Assembly (NCBI GenBank): GCA_041648305.1
Contig: JBAZPI010000017.1
Coordinates: 1-19,072 of the forward strand
Length of the DNA stretch: 19,072 bases
Reading direction: 5' to 3'
Source: JABILX01 sp041648305
GTDB lineage: Bacteria > Patescibacteriota > Gracilibacteria > UBA1369 > LOWO2-01-FULL-3
The notes below the pieces were generated by a model, which was given only the letters and a program-made list of their open reading frames with translations, was not told where the DNA came from and searched no databases. Shown here piece by piece: positions 13,398 through 19,072 of the stretch. The position numbers and the translations under genes were made by a program. Position 1 is the first letter of the stretch. Every line of letters starts with the position of its first letter.

Positions 13398-14924
13398 TCA
13401 CACGAAGTGGCATCCCAATGGTTTGCGGCGTTTTTCTGCTGCTTTTAAGATGAGCAGGCCTACTTCGAGAAGGTTTTTTGTTTCTAGGAGCTCGCGTGAG
13501 ATTTGGGTTTTGTTAAGGGCGGCGAGTTGTTTTTGAATGGATTGAAGGTGTCGGATTCCCTCTTTGAGGCCTTTTTGAGTTCGTACGATGCCGCAGTATT
13601 CCCACATTGTTTCTTGAGCGATTTTTTTTAGCTGAAGGACTTTTGCGCGAAGGGAGGGGGATGTGTTGATTTTTTCTTGTTTGAAGGTGAATGCGTGGTG
13701 GATTTTGAGCGGTTTGACGGATTTTACGACCTGGTTGCTGAAGACGACTGCTTCGAGGAGTGAATTTGATGCTAAGCGGTTTGCGCCGTGAACGCCGGTG
13801 CAGGCGGTTTCGCCGAAGGCGTAGAGGTGTTTTAGTGATGTTTGTCCGTTAAGGTTGGTTTTTATGCCGCCGCAGGAGTAATGGGCGACAGGAACAACCG
13901 GGATGAGATCTTTTGTGAGGTCGAGGCGGTATTTTTTTAGTTCTTTGTAGATGTGCGGGAAGCGTTTTTTGATGAAGGATGGTTTTTTGTGTGCGATTGA
14001 GAGATAAACTTGGTTGCGGGACGGACAGTGGGTCTGGTTGCCGGTCGCCGAGGTGCCGGCCGGGCTGTTTTTGAGTTCTGCATAGATTGCGCGGGCAACT
14101 AAATCGCGTGAAAGAAGCTCGTTTACGAATTGTTTGCCGTTTTTGTTTAGAAGTTTTGCGCCTTCGCCTCGGAGTGTTTCAGAGAGGAGGAGGCGGGGCT
14201 TTAAGCCTCTGGGTTTTTTATTAAGTGCGGTTGGGTGGAATTGAATGAATTCGAGGTCTTTGAGTTTGGCCCCTGCTCGATAGGCGATCGCGACACCGTC
14301 TCCGGTTGCGATCTGTGGATTTGTTGTAAATTTGTAGACTTGTCCCAGCCCTCCCGTTGCAAGGATAACTGCGTCTGCGAAGATTGCATCCAGGCGGTTT
14401 TTGCGAGTGATGATTTTGGCGCCGTATACTGTGCGGTTGTGGCATATGAGGTCGGTGGCGAAAGTGTTTTCGAGGACCTCAATGTTTGGGTGTTCGCGAA
14501 CGCGTTTGACTAAGATTGATTCAATCTCTTGGCCGGTGTAATCGCCGGTGTAGGCGATGCGACGGGTTTTGTGGCCGCCTTCTTGGGCGAGCTTTAAGTG
14601 TTCTTTGCCCGAGGAGTCCTTTTCTTTTTCGAATTGGACTCCGAGGTCTATGAGGCGGCCTATGGCTTCCGGGCTGTTTCTGACCATGAAGCTTACTGCT
14701 CTTTTGTCGTTGTGGTAGGCGCCTGTTTTGAGGGTGTCTTCGATGTGTTTTTTGAAGTCATCTTTTTTGTCGATTACGGCGGCGATTCCTCCTTGAGCGT
14801 AGTTTGTGTTGGATTCTGCTATGAGTTTTTTTGTTACGACTATGACGTGGCCTTTTTTTGCTGCGTGCAGAGCAAAATTAAGTCCTGAAATTCCTGAGCC
14901 GATAACTAAAAAGTTGGTTTGCAT
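13398..14924 (-). CDS. nadB: L-aspartate oxidase
   Basis: FAD enzyme that oxidises L-aspartate to iminoaspartate, the first step of de novo NAD synthesis (NadA and NadC are not in the window). Motifs in the 508 residues are FAD-binding 'VIGSGISGLNFALHAA' (7-22), 'ESNTNYAQGGIAAV' (37-50), 'ILATGGLGQVYKFTTNP' (187-203) and 'LEFIQFHPTAL' (224-234). 'LLSETLRGEGAKL' (246-258), 'SRDLVARAIYAEL' (272-284) and 'PVAHYSCGGIKTN' (345-357) follow, then 'GANRLASNSLLEAVVF' (380-395). An extra ~14 residues at ~286-302 interrupt the usual run into 'vyLDI', which here reads VYLSI. The protein stops at 'RRKPLGCHFV', lacking the conserved RxESRGxHxRxDxP tail. Gene end and inverted-repeat element are only 17 bp apart. 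Fumarate reductase/SdhA is the alternative family; overall motifs favour NadB. Confidence 0.92.
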   Translation of the reverse strand: MQTNFLVIGSGISGLNFALHAAKKGHVIVVTKKLIAESNTNYAQGGIAAVIDKKDDFKKHIEDTLKTGAYHNDKRAVSFMVRNSPEAIGRLIDLGVQFEKEKDSSGKEHLKLAQEGGHKTRRIAYTGDYTGQEIESILVKRVREHPNIEVLENTFATDLICHNRTVYGAKIITRKNRLDAIFADAVILATGGLGQVYKFTTNPQIATGDGVAIAYRAGAKLKDLEFIQFHPTALNKKPRGLKPRLLLSETLRGEGAKLLNKNGKQFVNELLSRDLVARAIYAELKNSPAGTSATGNQTHCPSRNQVYLSIAHKKPSFIKKRFPHIYKELKKYRLDLTKDLIPVVPVAHYSCGGIKTNLNGQTSLKHLYAFGETACTGVHGANRLASNSLLEAVVFSNQVVKSVKPLKIHHAFTFKQEKINTSPSLRAKVLQLKKIAQETMWEYCGIVRTQKGLKEGIRHLQSIQKQLAALNKTQISRELLETKNLLEVGLLILKAAEKRRKPLGCHFV

Positions 14925-14973
14925 GGCGGGGTAGAGTTTAGAGGAATTAGGATTGAAAAAAAAGAGCTTTTGG

Positions 14974-14996
14974 GGTAGCTTTTTGAGGTAGCTTTT
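14974..14996. repeat. Direct repeat in the divergent nadB/U32 gap
   Basis: GGTAGCTTTT occurs at 14974-14983 and 14987-14996, a 13-bp period, in the 91-bp gap between divergently transcribed nadB and the U32 gene. It may be a regulatory site or simple local duplication. No clear promoter could be assigned in this gap. Confidence 0.4.
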
Positions 14997-15015
14997 CGAC
15001 GCTTAAGCAAAGAAC

Positions 15016-16311
15016 GTGGCGAAAAAACCTAAAAAATCATCCCCGTTATCTCTATCATCCCTGGAACTTCTTCTCCCTGCAGGGGACATGGATAAGTTGA
15101 AATTTGCGCTTGAGTATGGCGCTGATGCTGTTTATATGGGTGTCGGACCTTTCAGTATGCGCAGCAGGTTCAATAATTTCGACGAGGCGACTTTTTTGGA
15201 AGGAGCGAAATTGGTGCGAAAGGCGAAGGGGCCCCGAGGGAATGGAGTGAAGTTGTACGTGACGGTCAATATTTATCCCAGAAACAACAAAATCTCGGCT
15301 TTCAAAAAGCATCTTAAATTTCTCAAAGATAAGGTTAAACCTGACGCATTGATAATTGCGGATCCGGGCGTTATTCAGCTTGTAAAGGAGGTATATCCCG
15401 AGGCTGTTTTGCATTTGTCTGTGCAGGCGAATGCGTTGAATTATAAGGCGGTTGAATTTTGGCGTGATCAAGGGGTTGCGCGTGTGATTTTGCCGCGCGA
15501 ATTGATGTTGGAAGAGATTGCAGAAATTCATCAAAAAGTGCCGGATGTTGAGCTTGAAGCGTTTGTGCATGGCGCGATTTGTGTCGCATATAGCGGGAGA
15601 TGTTTGTTGTCGGCTTACATGACCGGGCGTGACGCTAATCAGGGGATTTGCGCGCATAGTTGCAGGTGGAAGTATAAGGTTTATCTTGAGGAAGAGCAGC
15701 GTCCGGGCGAGTTTATGCCTATTGAAGAGGATGAGCATGGGACGTACATAATGAATTCGAAGGATAATTGTTTGATTGAGTATCTCGGTGCTTTGCGCGA
15801 TGCCGGGGTGTGCAGTTTTAAGGTTGAAGGGCGTAATAAGACTGAGTATTATTTGGCGATTGTTGGGAAGGCGTACAGAAAGGCTATCGATGATTTGGAG
15901 GTCGGAAGAAAATTTGATCGCGGGCTTTTGAGCGAGCTCCAAAAAGTTTCGAATAGGGGATACATACCTGGTTTTTTGAAGGGATTTCCCGGGAATAGTG
16001 GAATCAGTAGCGAACGTAGCGCTCCGAGTTCGAAATGCAGGTTTATAGGGATTGTTCGCGAAGCTTGCGCGTTGGGGCGAGCTGATCTTTATAGGGTCGA
16101 AATGCGAAATAGGGTTGAGGTTGGGGAGGAAATCGAGGTTGTGGTGCCTTGGACGGTTGGTGGTGGGGTTGGCGGTGAGAATTTTAAGGTTAAATTGAAG
16201 GAAATTTTAAATTTAAATGGCGAGAAGGTGGAAGTTGCGCACGGTGGCGATAAAGATGTTTATTTCAGGTTAAAAGAGGGGATTCCGGAAATGGCGCTTT
16301 TGAGGGCGTAA
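15016..16311 (+). CDS. U32 family protein, TrhP-like (tRNA U34 5-hydroxylation)
   Basis: Belongs to the 'peptidase U32' family; its TrhP/YegQ members are iron-sulfur proteins needed for 5-hydroxyuridine at tRNA position 34 and use prephenate as a co-substrate. Residues 16-45 ('LELLLPAGDMDKLKFALEYGADAVYMG') open the TIM-barrel-like domain. The signature 'FVHGAICVAYSGRCLLSAYM' leads into 'GICAHSCRWKYKVYLEEEQRPGE' and 'GTYIMNSKDNC'. C189, C196, C212, C216 and C252 are the candidate cluster ligands. An extra segment at ~325-341 ('GNSGISSERSAPSSK') and a Gly-rich loop at ~381-388 distinguish it. The start is GTG at 15016, because the frame has a TAA at 15004. It is divergent from nadB and converges with the aro operon. 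Whether it is a single TrhP or one of a P1/P2 pair is unclear. Confidence 0.85.
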   Translation: MAKKPKKSSPLSLSSLELLLPAGDMDKLKFALEYGADAVYMGVGPFSMRSRFNNFDEATFLEGAKLVRKAKGPRGNGVKLYVTVNIYPRNNKISAFKKHLKFLKDKVKPDALIIADPGVIQLVKEVYPEAVLHLSVQANALNYKAVEFWRDQGVARVILPRELMLEEIAEIHQKVPDVELEAFVHGAICVAYSGRCLLSAYMTGRDANQGICAHSCRWKYKVYLEEEQRPGEFMPIEEDEHGTYIMNSKDNCLIEYLGALRDAGVCSFKVEGRNKTEYYLAIVGKAYRKAIDDLEVGRKFDRGLLSELQKVSNRGYIPGFLKGFPGNSGISSERSAPSSKCRFIGIVREACALGRADLYRVEMRNRVEVGEEIEVVVPWTVGGGVGGENFKVKLKEILNLNGEKVEVAHGGDKDVYFRLKEGIPEMALLRA

Positions 16312-16319
16312 TTTTATTG

Positions 16320-16359
16320 ACAGAATCTTCTGATCAAATGTAGAATCTTGTCTGTTTTT
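16320..16359 (+). terminator. Hairpin and T-run after the U32 gene
   Basis: ACAGA (16320-16324) pairs with TCTGT (16351-16355), with TTCT/AGAA pairing inside, and is followed by TTTTT to 16359. The stem is AU-rich and interrupted, so it is of moderate strength. It lies between the converging U32 and aroK genes and could also slow transcription from the aro side. Confidence 0.5.
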
Positions 16360-16369
16360 ATCCTAGTAT

Positions 16370-16906
16370 CTAGATTTCTTGAAGCTGCGAGAGGATTTGC
16401 TCCGGGTTTGTTTTTTTGTTTGTGTCTATGATCAAATCTGCGCTTGTGCGGTAGCGTTTTTCACGTTCTTGCCAGAGTTCTTCGAGTTCTTTTAATAATT
16501 CGGCGGGGTTGTTTAGGTCTTTTCCGGTTAAGGATGGACGGTGGGACGGGCGATCTAAGGCTTTTGTGTCTTGGAGAATGTATTCCGCGCATTTTTCCGG
16601 TGAGCGGTAAAGGAGGATGATTTTCCCGTTTTTTTTGAGGAGTTGTTCGTTTTCGCGATCGATGATAATTCCGCCGCCCGTGGAGATCACGTGTTCGTCC
16701 AGAGTGGAGAGTTCGCGGCATAATTCTTTTTCCAATTTTCTGAAGTATTGCCAGCCGTGTTTTTGGACGAGTTCGGAGACTTCCATGCCGGCTTTTTGCG
16801 TGACGATGTCGTCGGTATCGACGAATTCCCAGCCCAAAAGTTTGGCGAGTTGTCGGCCGTAATAACTCTTTCCGGAGCCGCGCATGCCTGTCAAAACAAT
16901 GTTCAT
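16370..16906 (-). CDS. aroK: Shikimate kinase
   Basis: Phosphorylates shikimate to shikimate-3-phosphate using ATP, the step directly before AroA. The 178 residues show Walker A 'GMRGSGKSYYGRQLA' (7-21, K13), the shikimate/Mg site 'FVDTDDIV' (28-35), 'YFRKLEKEL' (R56), 'ISTGGGIII' (74-82) and the lid 'HRPSLTG' (R123) with the following 'EREKRYRTSADL'. The length is typical. Its ATG overlaps the MFS stop in an ATGA arrangement (16903-16906), indicating translational coupling. It is the last gene of the aroA-MFS-aroK operon. Gluconate kinase shares the fold, but the motifs and neighbours favour AroK. Confidence 0.93.
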   Translation of the reverse strand: MNIVLTGMRGSGKSYYGRQLAKLLGWEFVDTDDIVTQKAGMEVSELVQKHGWQYFRKLEKELCRELSTLDEHVISTGGGIIIDRENEQLLKKNGKIILLYRSPEKCAEYILQDTKALDRPSHRPSLTGKDLNNPAELLKELEELWQEREKRYRTSADLIIDTNKKTNPEQILSQLQEI

Positions 16907-18063
16907 TGTTGGAGCTCTTTATGGATTATTAGGCGATTGAAAATAAAGCTTAAAGCCAGGGCTGTGAGGAGGGCGATGCCGCCTGCTATCAAAGGTATGT
17001 TGTATCCGAATTTTTCTCCGAGTGGGCCTGAGATTATATTGCTCAAAGCTGTGCCGATAATTACTACGAAATTTATGATCCCGTTGTTGCCGCCAAGTCT
17101 TTCAGCTTTAAAAAAGCTTAAGATTCCGTATGCGAGAAATACAAACATTCCTGCGTCTCCGATTTCGTGAATTACACGGAAAATATAAGAATAAATCGGG
17201 CTTTCAATTGTCATGAAAATATGGCCGAATCCTGACAAGAGCAGGCTTGTAAATAACAGGTATTTTGGTTGAATTTTTTTCAAGGCTTTTGCGAAAATTA
17301 TTGAGAAAAATCCCATTATTATTATTGCGCTTCCCATGTAGAGGCCGGCGTAGTCTTTGCTAAGCTTGAGCGTGTCTGTGAGAAAAAGTCCGTAGCTTGT
17401 GTTTTCGGGGCCGTAATGGAGTGAAAATAAGAATGCGACTATCAAAAGAAAGATAACTTTTGCTTGGAAAATATCCTTTTTGTATTCGATAAATTGAAGG
17501 TCTGTTGTGACGCTTTTCGGGAGTAAACGTGATACTACTGCAAGTATAGCAAAGCCGAGTCCTCCCCAAAATAAAATTTGAGTGAATGGGACGTTTAGGT
17601 TTAGAAGTTGGCCGCTCCCGATAATTGCGGCGCCCATAAAAAAGTAGAGAATACTTTGGAAAACTGCGATTTTGCCTTGAACGTTTGTTTTTTCGGTTGA
17701 TTTGTAGAAGAGGCTTTCGATTGATACGACGTACAGATTGTTTCCGATTCCGCCCAGTACCGCAAATATGGCGACTGGAACGAACCCCTGAAACATGCTT
17801 ACTCCGATGAATTGAGTTGCGAGGAGGAGGAGTGAAATACAAACCAGATCTCTCGATTTGAGTCTGTCATTTATGAAGCCTGACGGGGCGACTGTTACGA
17901 GAGCCGTGATTGAATATATTGCAAAAATTATTCCTATTTGTGTTCCTGAAAACCCTATTGAATTGTAGAAAATTGCCCAGAAAAACATTACTGACATAAT
18001 CAGCATTTTTGCCAGGCTGTTGAAGATTGAGATTCCCCAGATTTTTTTGATTGAGTTGTCCAT
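16903..18063 (-). CDS. Major facilitator superfamily transporter
   Basis: A 386-residue, strongly hydrophobic protein with about 12 predicted membrane helices. The MFS motif A loop 'GFINDRLKSRD' after the second helix and the halved layout ('LFTSLLLSGFGHIFMTIES' in the second half) fit a secondary transporter. It has no signal peptide and no long soluble domain. Its ATG directly follows the aroA stop (TAAATG) and its TGA overlaps the aroK start, so the three genes are translated as a tight unit. The substrate cannot be read from sequence; the context suggests something linked to shikimate or aromatic metabolism. Confidence 0.88.
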   Translation of the reverse strand: MDNSIKKIWGISIFNSLAKMLIMSVMFFWAIFYNSIGFSGTQIGIIFAIYSITALVTVAPSGFINDRLKSRDLVCISLLLLATQFIGVSMFQGFVPVAIFAVLGGIGNNLYVVSIESLFYKSTEKTNVQGKIAVFQSILYFFMGAAIIGSGQLLNLNVPFTQILFWGGLGFAILAVVSRLLPKSVTTDLQFIEYKKDIFQAKVIFLLIVAFLFSLHYGPENTSYGLFLTDTLKLSKDYAGLYMGSAIIIMGFFSIIFAKALKKIQPKYLLFTSLLLSGFGHIFMTIESPIYSYIFRVIHEIGDAGMFVFLAYGILSFFKAERLGGNNGIINFVVIIGTALSNIISGPLGEKFGYNIPLIAGGIALLTALALSFIFNRLIIHKELQQ

Positions 18064-19072
18064 TTATTTTGAGCGGTTTAGTTTGTTTAGATCGGACCAG
18101 AATTCGGGATAGCTTTTTTTTACGACTGACGGGTTTTCGATTTTGAGGCGCGGCAGGATTGTTTTTTTAAGGACTCCGAAAGCCATTGCTATTCTATGGT
18201 CGTTGTACACGGCGACCCGACTTGTCGGGGCGCTGGTGCAGCAGGCGGCAACGAGGGAGCTGTCCCCGTGAATTTCAATAAAGTCTTTTCCCGTTTTAAC
18301 TTTTGTTCCAATTTTGCGCAAATTTTCTGCAAGCGCCGATATTCTATCAGATTCTTTTATTCTTAAGTTAGCGATATTTGTTATTTTTGTTGTGCCTGGT
18401 GCGAGCGCAGCGAGCACTGCGAATGTTGGAACCAAATCAGGGGTTTTGTTCATGTCGATTTCTCCGAGAGGTTTGAGTTTTGTCGGGCTTTCGATTTTTA
18501 TTAAGTTTTTCTTGTGAGAAATTTTGCAGCCCATTTTTCGCAAGTACGAAATGAATGCGATGTCGCCTTGGATTGAGTTGTGCGGGATATTTCCGATTGT
18601 GACTTGCTGCGGGCTGTGTTGAGCGATCGATTTTAGCGCTGCGTATTCGCCCAAATATGAGGCCGAAGAAGCGTCGCCTTCGATGAATAAATCACATGGT
18701 TTGAATTTTTGGTTCGGGGCGATTTTGAAGTTTCTCAATTCTTTGTCGTGTGTCGCTTTTATGCCGAATTTTCGCATCAAATTCAGGGTAATTTTGATAT
18801 ATGGTTTTGAGAAAATCTCTCCTGTTATTTTGATTGTTGTTGGGGTTTTTGCCAGTGGGGAAATCATGAGAAGTGCCGAGATGAATTGGCTTGAAATGTT
18901 GCCGGGAATTTTGATTTTTCCACCTATGCTTTTTACTGCTTTTAGGAGGGGGGCCATTGGGCGCTGGCGCATTCTTTTGCTGCATGTGATTACACTTTTG
19001 CTATTTGTGTATGTGGCGAGTGCGGTTAAAAATCGGACGGCTGTTCCGGCGTTGCCGAGGTAGACGCGGCTT
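18064..19072 (-). CDS. aroA: 3-phosphoshikimate 1-carboxyvinyltransferase (EPSP synthase), N-terminus cut by window
   Basis: Transfers enolpyruvyl from PEP to shikimate-3-phosphate, making the chorismate precursor EPSP. The frame is open to the right edge, so the ATG at 18972 is internal. The upstream codons read 'YLGNAGTAVRFLTALA', the PEP/S3P site, and run into 'RMRQRPMAPLLKAV'. Further motifs are 'GDASSASYLG', 'DMNKTPDLVPTFAVLAALA' (catalytic Asp), 'LRIKESDRISALAENLR' and 'YNDHRIAMAFGVL'. 335 residues are visible and about 90 are missing. The NAGTAMRPL motif of E. coli reads NAGTAVRFL, with Phe at the Pro101 position. About 7 extra residues before YNDHR are encoded by DNA containing the palindrome CCCGACTTGTCGGG (18216-18229). 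It heads the operon with the MFS gene and aroK. Confidence 0.95.
   Translation of the reverse strand, partial: SRVYLGNAGTAVRFLTALATYTNSKSVITCSKRMRQRPMAPLLKAVKSIGGKIKIPGNISSQFISALLMISPLAKTPTTIKITGEIFSKPYIKITLNLMRKFGIKATHDKELRNFKIAPNQKFKPCDLFIEGDASSASYLGEYAALKSIAQHSPQQVTIGNIPHNSIQGDIAFISYLRKMGCKISHKKNLIKIESPTKLKPLGEIDMNKTPDLVPTFAVLAALAPGTTKITNIANLRIKESDRISALAENLRKIGTKVKTGKDFIEIHGDSSLVAACCTSAPTSRVAVYNDHRIAMAFGVLKKTILPRLKIENPSVVKKSYPEFWSDLNKLNRSK

Noticed and set aside
1..19072. Alternative genetic code with UGA as glycine
   Set aside because: nadB and the MFS gene end in TGA, and the long conserved genes contain no in-frame TGA.

Overview
The window is a dense, mostly chromosomal-looking stretch from a small-genome bacterium. 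The best guess is a member of the Candidate Phyla Radiation (Patescibacteria), perhaps a Peregrinibacteria-like lineage. The support is a VirB4-type ATPase of the compact kind common in those genomes, almost no Shine-Dalgarno sites, very short 5' leaders, tight or overlapping gene ends, and a large membrane-anchored protein I cannot assign. This placement is inference. UGA is an ordinary stop codon here (nadB and the MFS gene end in it), so the UGA=Gly code of Gracilibacteria/Absconditabacteria is excluded.

Layout. 1-2294: a VirB4/TraC-like secretion ATPase cut by the left edge, followed by a GNAT-like acetyltransferase. 2291-4039 (minus): an exported SLH-PDZ-S41 carboxy-terminal processing protease, whose stop codon overlaps the GNAT stop. 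4040-4936: a GC-rich Pro/Glu/Ala repeat gene on the minus strand with the only strong Shine-Dalgarno site in the window and a hairpin-rich leader, then two identical palindromes and a strong sigma70-type promoter for the rightward genes. 4937-10483 (plus): a 770-residue membrane-anchored protein, gyrB, rpsU (bS21) and prmC. 10480-11334 (minus): an HNH endonuclease gene between prmC and prfA, with a 24-bp palindrome at its presumed start of transcription. 11335-11641: a structured intergenic region and the prfA promoter. 11642-12706: prfA (RF1). 12743-13380: a 638-bp unit bounded by perfect 15-bp inverted repeats, holding one small lipoprotein gene with its own promoter. 13398-14924 (minus): nadB with an altered C-terminus. 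15016-16311 (plus): a U32 protein of the TrhP (tRNA U34 hydroxylation) type. 16370-19072 (minus): an aroA-MFS-aroK operon, with aroA cut by the right edge.

How the genes fit together. PrmC methylates the GGQ glutamine of RF1, and both genes are here but separated by the HNH gene and out of their usual order. TrhP-type enzymes use prephenate, a product of the pathway served by aroA and aroK next door. Several housekeeping enzymes (PrmC, NadB, the U32 protein, AroA) carry short in-frame extra segments encoded by repetitive or palindromic GC-rich DNA.

The signals most worth follow-up are the inverted-repeat-bounded lipoprotein unit, the PrmC with two altered catalytic motifs beside a normal RF1, the HNH gene with its palindromic operator, the twin palindromes before the 770-residue protein, and the Pro-rich repeat gene. 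I saw no rRNA, no tRNA and no CRISPR array.
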